Source: Afipia massiliensis (GTDB lineage Bacteria > Pseudomonadota > Alphaproteobacteria > Rhizobiales > Xanthobacteraceae). From it: DNA of 64,000 nucleotides. Positions 26,236 to 40,207 of this stretch are shown here, piece after piece; the first letter of the stretch is position 1, and each line of letters opens with the position of its first letter. The notes beneath the pieces are model-generated. The model saw only the letters and a program-made list of their open reading frames with translations. It ran no database searches and was not told where the DNA came from. The position numbers and the translations under genes are program-made. The DNA is taken from positions 931,501-995,500 of the forward strand of contig NZ_LBIA02000001.1 in NCBI RefSeq assembly GCF_001006325.2, read 5' to 3'.

Positions 26236-27255
26236 CTAGGCCGCCGCCTGCTTGCCGATACCGAACGCGTCCGCCAGCAGGCTGTACGAGCGCTTGCGCG
26301 CGTCGTGATCGTACGTCGCCGTGATCACCATCACCTCATCGGGCTTGCTGGCCTCGATCAGCGGCGAGATGTTCTGCGTCACGGTCTGCGGTGAGCCGAC
26401 GAACAGCCGCGAGCGGTTGCGCGCAATGCTGGCGCGTTCGGCGTCGGAATACGGATAGGCCTGCGCCTCCTCGATGCTCGGCAACGGACGATATTGCCCG
26501 CGGTCGCGCAGCAACCGATTCAGATCGGCCGACGACGCCAACCGATCCGCTTCTTCATCCGTCTCTGCCATGATCACGGCAATCGCCAGAATAGCATGCG
26601 GGTTAGTGCGCCAGTGCGACGGCTTGAAGTGTGCGCGATAATGAATCATCGCATCGGCTGCGTCGTGCGAGGCGAAATGATGCGCGAACGCGAAGCCCAT
26701 GCCGACCTGCGCTGAGAGTTGCGCGCTGTAGTCGCTCGACCCGAGCAGCCAGATCGGCGGCAGCGGCGCATCGTCCGGCATGGCGATCACGTTGTGATAT
26801 GGATGCCCCTCAGGGAAGTTGCGCGTTTCCCACAACGTCAGTTCGATCAGGCGTTCGATGAAGTCATCGCCGCCGCGCGGATCGAACCGCTGGCGCAGCG
26901 CATGCATGGTGGTTTGATCGGTGCCGGGCGCACGGCCGAGTCCGAGATCAATGCGGCCCGGAAACAGCGCCTCCAGCATCTTGAAACGCTCCGCGACCAT
27001 CAGCGGCGCGTGGTTCGGCAGCATCACGCCGCCGGAGCCGACGCGAATGCGCTGCGTCGCCGCTGCGATCTGTCCGATCATGATCTCGGGCGCGGGCGAT
27101 GCCACCGAGGCGAGACTGTGATGCTCCGCCAGCCAGTAGCGCGTGTAACCGAGACGGTCGGCATGCTGCGCCAGATCGATGCTGTTGCGCAGCGACTGGG
27201 AAGGCCTGGTGCCGGTGGCGACGACCGAAAGGTCGAGGATGGAAAGCGGGGTCAT
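26236..27255 (-). CDS. LLM-class flavin-dependent monooxygenase (luciferase-like)
   Basis: This protein of about 339 residues belongs to the bacterial-luciferase fold. It begins MTPLSILDLSVVATG; the motifs YTRYWLAEHHSLASVASPAP (single-domain LLM signature), RIRVGSGGVMLPNHAPLMVAE and GRIDLGLGRAPGTD are present, matching the YhbW/MsnO8-like subgroup. The substrate is unknown. The start at 27255 is preferred to the ATG three codons upstream; both are possible. It converges on pheA with a 6-nt gap. Confidence 0.9.
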   Translation of the reverse strand: MTPLSILDLSVVATGTRPSQSLRNSIDLAQHADRLGYTRYWLAEHHSLASVASPAPEIMIGQIAAATQRIRVGSGGVMLPNHAPLMVAERFKMLEALFPGRIDLGLGRAPGTDQTTMHALRQRFDPRGGDDFIERLIELTLWETRNFPEGHPYHNVIAMPDDAPLPPIWLLGSSDYSAQLSAQVGMGFAFAHHFASHDAADAMIHYRAHFKPSHWRTNPHAILAIAVIMAETDEEADRLASSADLNRLLRDRGQYRPLPSIEEAQAYPYSDAERASIARNRSRLFVGSPQTVTQNISPLIEASKPDEVMVITATYDHDARKRSYSLLADAFGIGKQAAA

Positions 27256-27692
27256 GCGGCCCAAGCTAGTGACTCGCAGGCACCCGTCAAACTGCTGGCG
27301 CGCATGTCACCCAGCCGGGTTGCTGGAGGCGTGTGGGCAACTATATGACAGATTAATCAAATCTACAGATATCTGCCCACTGTCGCTTGGCGAATTTGGC
27401 CTGAAAATCGTTGAATAAGCTGGAAATTCGACAAAAATGGCCGGATTCTTTGCCATTAGCGCTCCGCTGGACGGCAAGTTCCTGCTAGTAAAGTAGCCAT
27501 AGTGGGCAATTTCCCATACGAAATGTCCGGTGGATGGGCTGTCGGAAATGGCTGGTTTCGCTTATTTTGGCCCGTAAAGGCGAAACGGTGACGAGGTCCG
27601 GCCCAAAGGGCGGAATGAAGGCGCACCGCGCCGCGGAGGCCGCAGCCCATTTTGGCCCGCGCACCGCCTTACGACATGTGGAGTTGAGAAGC
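27256..27692. other. 437-nt gap upstream of metF without a recognised gene
   Basis: An open frame in phase with metF runs back to 27534, but its translation resembles nothing I know, and the metF start at GTG 27693 has its own RBS. The stretch 27340-27440 is AT-rich and has an inverted repeat CAGATATCTG (27366-27375), so it probably holds the promoters for metF and the LLM gene. I looked for SAM-II and SAH riboswitch cores and saw none. Confidence 0.4.
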
Positions 27693-28604
27693 GTGACGAG
27701 CGAAACATCCGCCCCGACCGGATCGCAGGGGCAAAAACGTCCGGCGATTTCCTTCGAGTTCTTTCCGCCGAAGACCGAAGAGATGGAGCACAACCTCTGG
27801 GAGGTCATCAACCGGCTTGCGCCGCTGACGCCGAACTTCGTTTCGGTGACGTACGGCGCTGGCGGCTCGACCCGCGAGCGCACCCATTCGACCATCGCGC
27901 GCATCCTCTCTGAGACCAAGCTCACACCCGCAGCCCATCTCACTTGTGTCGCGGCGACCAAGGCGGACATCGACGACGTCGTCGCGCGCTATCATGAGGT
28001 CGGCGTCCGTCACATCGTGGCATTGCGCGGCGATCCCACCACCGGTATCGGCACGGCTTACGCTGCTCACCCGGACGGCTACCAAACATCGGCCGACCTC
28101 GTCGCCAGCATCAAGAAGCGTTATCCCGATATCGACGTCACGGTGTCGGCCTATCCGGAAAAGCATCCCGAGAGCGCTGACTTCGATGCCGATATCGACG
28201 CGCTGAAAGCCAAGGTGGACGCGGGCGCAAGCCGCGCCATCACCCAGGTGTTCTTCGACAACGATCTGTATTTTCGCTACCTCGACCGCGTGCGCGCGCG
28301 TGGCATCGACATTCCGGTGGTGCCGGGCATCATGCCGATGCACAACTTCAAGCAGGCGCGCAATTTCGTCACCCGCGCGGGCACGACCGTGCCGTCCTGG
28401 CTGGCTGACAAATTCGAAGGCCTCGATGACGATGCCGAAACCCGCAAGCTTGTGGCAGCGACAGTCGCCGCCGGCCAGGTGCAGAAGCTCGCCAAGCACG
28501 GCGTCGAGAATTTTCATTTTTATACGATGAACCGTGCGGATCTTGTGTTCGCCATCAGCCACCTTTTGGGAATTCGTCCCAACGGTGCGCAGAAAGCTGC
28601 GTGA
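27693..28604 (+). CDS. metF: 5,10-methylenetetrahydrofolate reductase
   Basis: This 303-residue TIM-barrel flavoenzyme reduces methylene-THF to methyl-THF, the methyl donor used by MetH. The core starts [15 protein letters not shown] with the catalytic Glu, then [16 protein letters not shown], ahead of [13 protein letters not shown] and HIVALRGDP. The GTG at 27693 ([12 protein letters not shown]) is chosen because GGAG lies at 27680-27683 and the length then fits MetF (about 300). It precedes metH by only 4 nt, so the two steps of methionine methyl transfer are co-transcribed. Confidence 0.95.
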   Translation: MTSETSAPTGSQGQKRPAISFEFFPPKTEEMEHNLWEVINRLAPLTPNFVSVTYGAGGSTRERTHSTIARILSETKLTPAAHLTCVAATKADIDDVVARYHEVGVRHIVALRGDPTTGIGTAYAAHPDGYQTSADLVASIKKRYPDIDVTVSAYPEKHPESADFDADIDALKAKVDAGASRAITQVFFDNDLYFRYLDRVRARGIDIPVVPGIMPMHNFKQARNFVTRAGTTVPSWLADKFEGLDDDAETRKLVAATVAAGQVQKLAKHGVENFHFYTMNRADLVFAISHLLGIRPNGAQKAA

Positions 28605-28608
28605 TCCC

Positions 28609-32460
<3,852 letters not shown>

Positions 32461-32484
32461 AATAGCGACAGTCGCAAGGAGAGA

Positions 32485-32614
32485 GATGTCGTCCCCGCGA
32501 AAGCGGGGACCCATACTCCACCCTGTTGCCGACACATCGCCGGCAGACGTATTCAATTTTCACCAAACCGGAAAAGCCACGTTTATGGGTCCCCGCTTTC
32601 GCGGGGACGACATC
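32485..32614. repeat. Palindromic intergenic repeat, family B, copy 1
   Basis: Left arm starting GATGTCGTCCCCGCGAAAGC and right arm ending GCTTTCGCGGGGACGACATC flank about 60 nt; each arm is itself a hairpin (CCCCGC-GAAA-GCGGGG). Copies are at 34931-35055, 40208-40326, 55986-56106 and 60427-60549. It occupies most of the gap between metH and the secreted protein gene. Confidence 0.88.
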
Positions 32615-32766
32615 GTGTATGGCTCACTGCTCCACCGATCATCACATCGGGCGGTGGAACTTCGCCTCACGCGCGTGTGACATCAACTATGGTGGAACCC
32701 GGAACCCCCTCCTGCATGAGACGTTGGTGCGCCGCCTATTCCACCCCCTCAAACAGGAGCCGGAAA

Positions 32767-33258
32767 ATGAAAAAGGTGACACTTTTCGCCGCTGCCGCAG
32801 CCGTAAGCGCATTGATCGCGACACCAGTCCTCGCACAGGATTACGCGAAGCCACGCGCCGCAAAGCAGATGCAGACCAAGCAGATGAAGACCAAGCCGAT
32901 GAAGCACGCATCCAAGCCCATGAAGCAGCAGGCGCGGGCCGACCGTGCTTCTAATAGGGTCGCCGATCAGGATCGTCGGGGCCAGCGCGACACCGGCTTC
33001 TGGCCGGGTGCCGTTGTCGCCGGTGCGGTTGGAACCGCCGGCGCGGTCGCAGCAACAGCTGTCGGAACCGCGGGCGCGATCGCGACCGCTCCGTTCGGCG
33101 GACCGTACCGCGACAGCTACGCCTACGGCCCAGGCTATGTAGAAACCTACAGCTATAACGGCATCGCGATGCCGTATTCGTCGAACTATTCAGCGCGCAA
33201 CGGTTTCATGTGTGAGCCGGGCACGTTCATCAAAGGCACGCGGAACGTTTGCCAGTAA
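32767..33258 (+). CDS. Small secreted protein of unknown function
   Basis: This 163-residue protein has a clear signal peptide (MKKVTLFAAAAAVSALIATP, cut after LAQ). The mature part starts with a basic Lys/Met-rich repeat region (K-x-M units: QMKTKPMKHASKPMKQQ), then a Gly/Ala-rich hydrophobic stretch (GAVVAGAVGTAGAVAATA) that could insert in a membrane, then a Tyr-rich region and two cysteines (FMCEPGT and NVCQ). The ATG at 32767 has AGGAG upstream (32754-32758). I do not recognise a named family; related small exported proteins are frequent in Bradyrhizobiaceae. Confidence 0.8.
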   Translation: MKKVTLFAAAAAVSALIATPVLAQDYAKPRAAKQMQTKQMKTKPMKHASKPMKQQARADRASNRVADQDRRGQRDTGFWPGAVVAGAVGTAGAVAATAVGTAGAIATAPFGGPYRDSYAYGPGYVETYSYNGIAMPYSSNYSARNGFMCEPGTFIKGTRNVCQ

Positions 33259-33279
33259 AATCTCAAGTCGACAAAAGCA

Positions 33280-33311
33280 AAGCGGCCGGAGCAATCTCCG
33301 GCCGCTTGTTA
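33280..33311 (+). terminator. Terminator after the secreted protein gene
   Basis: AAGCGGCCGGAG (33280-33291), loop CAAT, CTCCGGCCGCTT (33296-33307), then TGTT. A 12-bp GC-rich stem 21 nt after the stop. Confidence 0.8.
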
Positions 33312-33359
33312 TGTTGTCACCGCTCTGAGCTTTGAAGCCCACGCGGCTGGCGCATGGCC

Positions 33360-34070
33360 TCACGTCAGGAACGTGACGCGCCCGGTGGCAAGATCGTGCA
33401 TCGCCGCTGCGACGCGCAACTGACCCGCTTTCACCAGACCTTTCAGGACCGGGCTGCGCGACGTCAGATTCGCAGCGGCCATGCGGGCATTGGTTTCAGC
33501 CACGGCCTGAACGAATGGTGCGTTCTTCGACGTGCGCTCGCCAGTTGTCTTGCTCGCAGCCACGGCCGGCATGATGTTGGCGAGTGTCGCCGTCAGGTTT
33601 CCCAGCTTGACGTTGTCGACCGCACCTTTGATGGCCCCGCAGTCGTTGTGCCCGAGCACCACGATGGCGCGCGCACCCGCGACCTTCGTTGCGAATTCGA
33701 GGCTGCCGATGATGTCGGTGTTAACGAAATTTCCGGCGATACGCGCGCAGAACACGTCGCCGATGGTTTGATCGAACACCAGTTCCGGCGGCACGCGCGA
33801 ATCGATGCAGCCGACGACCGCCGCAAACGGCGCCTGCGCGGCCGACGTTTCCTTCACCTGCTCCATCAGATTGCAATTGACGATCTTGCCGCTCACGAAG
33901 CGGACATTTCCTTCCTTCAGCTGGGCGATCGCGTCGTCAGGACTGATGGCCTTCTGCCGGTCTCGCGTCATCACGGCGCATTCGACCGGCGCGCCGCGCG
34001 CGCCCGTCGTCGCAAGGCCGGTAAAAAGAGCCGCGGAGACGCAACCGCAAAACGAACGGCGATTCAGCAT
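33360..34070 (-). CDS. Exported beta-class carbonic anhydrase
   Basis: This 236-residue zinc enzyme interconverts CO2 and bicarbonate. The beta-class ligands are all present: C88 and D90-x-R92 in GCIDSRVPPE, H141 and C144 in GHNDCGAI. The N-terminus (MLNRRSFCGCVSAALFTGLA) looks like a twin-arginine signal, so the enzyme probably folds first and works in the periplasm, supplying bicarbonate or buffering. Most beta-CAs are cytosolic, so export sets this one apart. It is a single-gene unit on the minus strand. Confidence 0.93.
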   Translation of the reverse strand: MLNRRSFCGCVSAALFTGLATTGARGAPVECAVMTRDRQKAISPDDAIAQLKEGNVRFVSGKIVNCNLMEQVKETSAAQAPFAAVVGCIDSRVPPELVFDQTIGDVFCARIAGNFVNTDIIGSLEFATKVAGARAIVVLGHNDCGAIKGAVDNVKLGNLTATLANIMPAVAASKTTGERTSKNAPFVQAVAETNARMAAANLTSRSPVLKGLVKAGQLRVAAAMHDLATGRVTFLT

Positions 34071-34217
34071 GGGAGAAGTCCTTCTGCAATTGGTTGTGTC
34101 GGCAAATTCAAAGCGGAATCAATTGTCGCGGCGAGCAATATTACGGCAATGTCTTAAGGATATCCAACTGCCACCGGGAAATGTTGTCGCAGCGCCGGAT
34201 GACTATCCATGGCCGCG

Positions 34218-34844
34218 TCAGCTCGGTGCCGCGAGCGGCTGCACGATATCCTGAAACGGCGGCAGCGCCTCGCAGGTCTCGGCGTGACGCGCCAGCGCCG
34301 GCGTGCGGACCTCGTCGAACAATCCGGCATGGGCTTCGCGCGTAAAACGAATGACGCAGGCCACCGCGATGTCGGCGTGGGTGATCTGATCACCGAACCA
34401 GAACCGCGTCCTGTGCCGCGCGCGGTCTTCTTCCAGCGTACCGAGCACGCCCGCGATCTGCGAGCGGCAGCGCGCAACCCAGCGCTGCGATTCCTCGCCG
34501 CGCAGCACCCGCTCGTAAAGCAGGCTCACCGCCTTGTCGCCAAGGCCGGTGGCGAGCGCGCAGATATGCAGCACCTCGCGCCGGACATGGCCGCAATCGG
34601 GGATCAGCGCACGCGACGGTCCGGCCTGTTCGTCGAGATAATCCAGAATAGCCGTGCTCTCGATCAGCACTTCGCCGTCGTCCAGCACCAGCGTCGGCAC
34701 CCGCATCAGCGGATTATAAAGCGCGATTTTCTCGGCGTCGCCGAAGGTCGACCACGGCGTGTGCTCGAACGGAAGGCCGTAGAACCGCAGCGCCAGCGCC
34801 ACACGCCGCACGAAGGGGGAATCATACTGGCCAATCAGGTTCAT
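34218..34844 (-). CDS. Glutathione S-transferase family protein
   Basis: This 208-residue protein has an N-terminal thioredoxin-like GST domain (MNLIGQYDSPFVRRVALALR, then MRVPTLVLDDGEVLIESTAI with the cis-Pro and the Ser that bind glutathione) and an all-helical C-terminal domain (FWFGDQITHADIAVACVIRF, the N-capping box). The Ser following the Asp in YDSPFVRR is the likely catalytic residue, as in many bacterial GSTs. Substrate unknown. It is alone on the minus strand, with a palindromic repeat behind its promoter. Confidence 0.92.
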   Translation of the reverse strand: MNLIGQYDSPFVRRVALALRFYGLPFEHTPWSTFGDAEKIALYNPLMRVPTLVLDDGEVLIESTAILDYLDEQAGPSRALIPDCGHVRREVLHICALATGLGDKAVSLLYERVLRGEESQRWVARCRSQIAGVLGTLEEDRARHRTRFWFGDQITHADIAVACVIRFTREAHAGLFDEVRTPALARHAETCEALPPFQDIVQPLAAPS

Positions 34845-34930
34845 CAGGTTATCTCTGGTCCGAGATTGCGAAGACGATTACACCCGGCAAGACACCCGAT
34901 TGGCAAGGGCGATCAGCCGACCGTCTTCGC

Positions 34931-35053
34931 GATGTCGTCCCGGCGCAGGCCGGGACCCATAACCACTCATCTCTGTAAAGAAAGCGAGGAGCAGTGACCT
35001 GTTTCTTCCAGAAAACTCAGGGAGTATGGGTCCCGGCCTGCGCCGGGACGACA

Positions 35054-35055
<2 letters not shown>
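34931..35055. repeat. Palindromic intergenic repeat, family B, copy 2
   Basis: Arms GATGTCGTCCCGGCGCAGGC and GCCTGCGCCGGGACGACATC. The arm core is CGCAGG here, in place of CGAAAG in copy 1, and both arms changed together. Its right end enters the last codons of glpK: the glpK stop (TGA, 35054-35056 on the minus strand) overlaps the repeat. Confidence 0.88.
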
Positions 35056-36562
<1,507 letters not shown>

Positions 36563-36650
36563 GCCGTTTCCTCAAATGCTTTCGTTTCGGTTTCGAAACG
36601 CAACAAAGCGATTACGGATACGCGCGTCAAGGCGACCGCAACACTAACTC

Positions 36651-36790
36651 TTCCCTCTCCCCTTGTGGGAGAGGGTGGCGAAATCGAGCAAAGCGAGATT
36701 GAGCCGGGTGAGGGGGATTAAGTTGCGTTGAAGGAACGACCCCTCACCCGCTTCGCGGCTCCGCACCCTCTCCCACAAGGGGAGAGGGAA
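36651..36790. repeat. Palindromic intergenic repeat, family C
   Basis: Arms TTCCCTCTCCCCTTGTGGGA and TCCCACAAGGGGAGAGGGAA are inverted copies at the two ends of a 140-nt element; the centre carries smaller inverted pieces (GAGCCGGGTGAGGGG / CCCCTCACCCGC). It ends 7 nt before the SDR stop and fills the gap to glpK. It is a typical non-autonomous palindromic element of this bacterial group. Confidence 0.85.
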
Positions 36791-36797
36791 GCGAGAT

Positions 36798-37571
36798 TTA
36801 CACCGCCGCGGTCGTAACCCCGCCGTCGATAACGATGGTCTGGCCGGTCATGAAGGTCGAGGCATCGGAGGCAAGATAAACCACCGCCCCCGCGATCTCG
36901 TGCGGCTCGCCGATCCGGCGCAGCGGCGTGGTCGCGGTGCGGCGCTTAAGGTTGTCCTGATCTTCCCACAGCGCGCGCGCGAAATCGGTTTTGACCAGGC
37001 CCGGCGCGATGCAGTTGACCCGGACGTTCTTCGGACCCCATTCGCCGGCGAGACTGCGCGCCAGCGAGAAATCCGCCGCCTTCGAGATGCCGTAAGCCCC
37101 GATCACGGTGGAGCCGCGCAATCCGCCGATGCTGGAGATGATCACCACCGAGCCGCCGCCGCGCTCGGCCATGTGCGGCATCGCCAGCTTGCAGAGCCAG
37201 ATATTGCTCTTGATGTTGGCGCCCATGATTTTGTCAAAGGCCTCATCCGTGATGTCGAGCAGCGGTCCGTAATAGGGATTCACCGCCGCATTGCAGACGA
37301 GGATGTCGATCTGGCCGTAGTGCTTCACGGTGCCGGTGATCAGCGCGTCGACTTCTTCACGGCGGCTGATATTGCAGGCGATGACGTGGGCGTCGCCACC
37401 CTCCTTGTGGATACCGTCGGCAACCGCCTCGCATGCGTCGGCCTTCCGGCTGGAGACGACGACCTTCGCCCCCATTTGCGCCAGCAATTCCGCCGAGGCG
37501 CGGCCGATGCCGCGGCTTGAACCGGTGACGACGGCCACTTTTCCCGCCAGATCGAATGGCGATTTGGTCAT
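36798..37571 (-). CDS. Short-chain dehydrogenase/reductase (last gene of pim-like operon)
   Basis: This 257-residue classical SDR has cofactor motif TGSSRGIGRA (about 17-26), NAAVNPYYG, the catalytic Ser in VIISSIGG and the YxxxK pair in YGISKAADF. It ends in the usual MTGQTIVIDGG. It probably oxidises a hydroxyacyl intermediate or a related alcohol using NAD(P). It lies downstream of the two acyl-CoA dehydrogenase genes on the same strand, in the position of the last gene of the R. palustris pim operon. A family A repeat separates it from the acyl-CoA dehydrogenase gene. Confidence 0.88.
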   Translation of the reverse strand: MTKSPFDLAGKVAVVTGSSRGIGRASAELLAQMGAKVVVSSRKADACEAVADGIHKEGGDAHVIACNISRREEVDALITGTVKHYGQIDILVCNAAVNPYYGPLLDITDEAFDKIMGANIKSNIWLCKLAMPHMAERGGGSVVIISSIGGLRGSTVIGAYGISKAADFSLARSLAGEWGPKNVRVNCIAPGLVKTDFARALWEDQDNLKRRTATTPLRRIGEPHEIAGAVVYLASDASTFMTGQTIVIDGGVTTAAV

Positions 37572-37609
37572 GGCCGCGTCTCCCTTATTGTTCTTTTTTG
37601 CTTTTGTTC

Positions 37610-37687
37610 GTCATTGCGAGCGAAGCGAAGCAATCCAGAGCGACAGAAAAACTGGATTGCTTCGTCGCAAGTGCTCCTCGCAATGAC
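37610..37687. repeat. Palindromic intergenic repeat, family A, copy 2
   Basis: GTCATTGCGAG at the left end and CTCGCAATGAC at the right end with inner arms GAAGCAATCCAG / CTGGATTGCTTC. It lies between the acyl-CoA dehydrogenase gene (stop 37698) and the SDR gene of the same operon. Confidence 0.85.
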
Positions 37688-37697
37688 GGCTTGCGCG

Positions 37698-38840
37698 TCA
37701 GACCAGATTGCCCGCTTCGCTGACGCGGCGCAGGTGATAGTCGGTGTCGCCGAAGGTGCTCTCGATCATGGTCAGCCGCTTGAAATAGTGGCCGATCTTG
37801 AGCTCCATGGTCATGCCGACGCCGCCGTGAAGCTGGATCGCCTGCTGGCCGACGAACTTTAGCGACTTGCCGATCTGTACTTTCGCCGCAGCGACCGCCT
37901 TTGAACGCTCCTTGGCGTCCTCGAAATCGGAGGCCATGGTGGCGAAGATCGACATGCTGCGCGCCTGCTCGAGCGCGACGAACATATCCGCCGCCCGATG
38001 CTGCAGGGTCTGGAACTGGCCGATCGCGACGCCGAACTGCTTCCGGGTCTTGAGATACTCCACCGTCGATTTCAGCGACTCGTCCATCGCGCCGACCGCC
38101 TCGGCGCACATCGCGATGCGCGCTTCGTCGACCACGCGCTCGATCAGCGGCAGGCCGTTCTCGGGATCGCCGATCACAGCATCCGCGCCAACCTCGACGC
38201 CCTCGAAACGGATGTCCGCGGCGCGCATGCCGTCCTGGGTCGGATAACCCTTGACGGTGACGCCCTTGGCGTTCGCCGGTACCAGAAACACGCCGATGCC
38301 GCTGTGATCACGCCGGTTGCCCTTGGTGCGTGCGCTGACGATCAGCGTGTCCGCAGTCTCGCCGTGCAGCACGACGAACTTCTCGCCGTCGATCACCCAG
38401 CCGCTGCCCTTTTTCTTGGCGGTGGTGGTGACGTCCGCGAGATCGTAACGCGAGTTCTTCTCGAGCTGGGCGAACGCCAGCGTCTTGCTGCCGTCGATGA
38501 TCGAGGGAATGTGCGCGGCCTTCTGCTCGGCCGATCCGCCGTGACGGAGGAAGCCGCCGCCGAGCACCACAGTCGCCAGATATGGTTCGAGCACCAGCGC
38601 CTTGCCGAGCGATTCCATCACAAGGGCGGTTTCCACCGCGCCCGCGCCGAAGCCGCCATCTGCCTCGGAGAACGGCAGACCCAGCAGGCCCTGCTCGGCC
38701 AGCTTGTTCCAGACGGTCTTGCTCCAGCCGCCATTTTCCTTGGCGTACTTCTTGCGCTGATCGAAATCGTAGGAATCAGCCAGCAGGCCATCGACGCTAT
38801 CTTTCAGGAGCCGCTGCTCCTCGGACAAATCAAAATCCAT
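37698..38840 (-). CDS. pimD: Acyl-CoA dehydrogenase, small partner (PimD type)
   Basis: This 380-residue flavoprotein begins MDFDLSEEQRLLKDSVDGLL. FAD-binding regions are present (TRKQFGVAIGQFQTLQHRAA and QQAIQLHGGVGMTMELKIGH). The usual catalytic YEGT segment is replaced by STFGDTDYHLRR, so the standard Glu base is missing. Paired with the 395-residue enzyme upstream, it matches the PimC/PimD couple of R. palustris, thought to desaturate pimeloyl- and other dicarboxyl-CoA. An in-frame ATG at 38879 would add 13 residues without family support. A role in a mixed complex is inferred. Confidence 0.88.
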   Translation of the reverse strand: MDFDLSEEQRLLKDSVDGLLADSYDFDQRKKYAKENGGWSKTVWNKLAEQGLLGLPFSEADGGFGAGAVETALVMESLGKALVLEPYLATVVLGGGFLRHGGSAEQKAAHIPSIIDGSKTLAFAQLEKNSRYDLADVTTTAKKKGSGWVIDGEKFVVLHGETADTLIVSARTKGNRRDHSGIGVFLVPANAKGVTVKGYPTQDGMRAADIRFEGVEVGADAVIGDPENGLPLIERVVDEARIAMCAEAVGAMDESLKSTVEYLKTRKQFGVAIGQFQTLQHRAADMFVALEQARSMSIFATMASDFEDAKERSKAVAAAKVQIGKSLKFVGQQAIQLHGGVGMTMELKIGHYFKRLTMIESTFGDTDYHLRRVSEAGNLV

Positions 38841-38874
38841 TTCACTCTCTCCGGCTAAACCAAATGAACGCGCC

Positions 38875-38950
38875 GTCATTGCGAGGAGCGTAAGCGACGA
38901 AGCAATCCAGTCTTTGGCTCTCTGGATTGCTTCGCTTCGCTCGCAATGAC
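38875..38950. repeat. Palindromic intergenic repeat, family A, copy 3
   Basis: GTCATTGCGAGGAGCG at the left end, CTCGCAATGAC at the right end, inner arms GAAGCAATCCAG / CTGGATTGCTTC. It lies between the two acyl-CoA dehydrogenase genes of the operon (gap 38841-38966). Confidence 0.85.
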
Positions 38951-38966
38951 GAGAATAGCGGTTTGT

Positions 38967-40154
38967 TTACAGACCCAGCACGGCCTTAGTGATGATGTTG
39001 CGCTGAATCTCGTTCGAGCCTCCGTAGATGGAGACCTTGCGATAGTTGAAGTAGCCCGGCGCAACTGTCGTCGCCCAGCTTGCTTCCTCGTTGCTCTTGT
39101 CGTGTTCGTCCGCATAAGGCAGCGCGAACGGTCCGGTGATCTCCAGCAGAAGCTCGGTGATGGTCTGCTGGATTTCAGAGCCCTTGATCTTGAGGATCGA
39201 AGACGCCGGATCGGGCTTGCCCTTGCCGTTCTTGCTCTCGTTGGCGACGACGCGCATCTGCGTCAATTCGAGCGCCTTCAGCTCGATCTCGGTCGCCGCG
39301 AGTTTTTCGCGGAAGCGGGAATCCTCGATCAGCGGCTTGCCTTCCGACTCGACCTTGGAGGCGAGATCGCGGATGCGGCGGAGACGCTCCTTCGACATGC
39401 CGACGCGCGCGATGTTGGTGCGCTCGTTGCCGAGCAGGAACTTGGCGTAATCCCAGCCCTTGTTCTCCTCGCCGACGAGATTCTCCACCGGCACCTCGAC
39501 GTCATCGAAGAACACTTCGTTGACCTCGACACCGCCGTCAATGGTCTGGATCGGCCGCACGGTGACGCCGCGCGACTTCATGTCGAACAGGATGAACGAG
39601 ATGCCCGACTGCTTCTTCGCATCGGGATCGGTGCGGCAAAGGCAGAAGATCCAGTCGGCGTGCTGCGCCAGCGTGGTCCAGGTCTTCTGGCCGTTGATGA
39701 CGTAGACGTCGCCCTTGCGCTTGGCGGTCGTCTTCAGCGAGGCGAGATCGGAGCCCGCGCCCGGCTCCGAGAAGCCCTGGCACCACCAGTCGTCAAGATT
39801 GGCGATGCGCGGCAGGTAATGCTTCTTCTGCTCTTCGTTACCGAAGGTGTAGATCACCGGCCCGACCATGTTGACGCCGAACGGCAGCGGTGATGGCGCA
39901 GGCGTGGCCTGCAGCTCTTCGAGGAAGATGTACTGCTGCACCGACGACCAGCCGGTGCCGCCGTATTCCTTCGGCCAGTGCGGCACCGCCCATCCCTTCT
40001 TGTTCAGGATGCGCTGCCAGTTGACCATGTCTTCCTTGCTGGTATGGCGGCCTTCCACCAGTTTCTGGCGGATGTCGGCGGGAAGACTTTCGCGGAAGAA
40101 GGTCCGCACCTCGTCGCGGAACGCGAGTTCTTCCTTGCTGAAACTGAGATCCAT
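38967..40154 (-). CDS. pimC: Acyl-CoA dehydrogenase, large partner (PimC type)
   Basis: This 395-residue flavoprotein begins MDLSFSKEELAFRDEVRTFF. The acyl-CoA/FAD contact segment is CQGFSEPGAGSDLASLKTTA, followed by GQKTWTTLAQHADWIF and the C-terminal IYGGSNEIQRNIITK. In the last motif Gly stands where most family members have the catalytic Glu (YEGT), but Glu244 in LLGNERTNIAR sits where isovaleryl-CoA dehydrogenase keeps its base. With the adjacent small partner it would form a PimCD-like pair acting on dicarboxyl- or fatty acyl-CoA. Confidence 0.9.
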   Translation of the reverse strand: MDLSFSKEELAFRDEVRTFFRESLPADIRQKLVEGRHTSKEDMVNWQRILNKKGWAVPHWPKEYGGTGWSSVQQYIFLEELQATPAPSPLPFGVNMVGPVIYTFGNEEQKKHYLPRIANLDDWWCQGFSEPGAGSDLASLKTTAKRKGDVYVINGQKTWTTLAQHADWIFCLCRTDPDAKKQSGISFILFDMKSRGVTVRPIQTIDGGVEVNEVFFDDVEVPVENLVGEENKGWDYAKFLLGNERTNIARVGMSKERLRRIRDLASKVESEGKPLIEDSRFREKLAATEIELKALELTQMRVVANESKNGKGKPDPASSILKIKGSEIQQTITELLLEITGPFALPYADEHDKSNEEASWATTVAPGYFNYRKVSIYGGSNEIQRNIITKAVLGL

Positions 40155-40207
40155 TGGACCCTCCTTGGGCGATCAAACTCGTAATTAATGGCAACATCTT
40201 TCAACGC

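Noticed and set aside
27534-27692. Upstream extension of metF by 53 codons
   Set aside because: It lacks similarity to MetF; GTG 27693 has GGAG at a good distance and gives the family length.
27256-27692. SAM riboswitch before metF
   Set aside because: I did not find the SAM-II core or an SAH-type pattern by eye. A covariance search is needed to be sure, so no feature was called.
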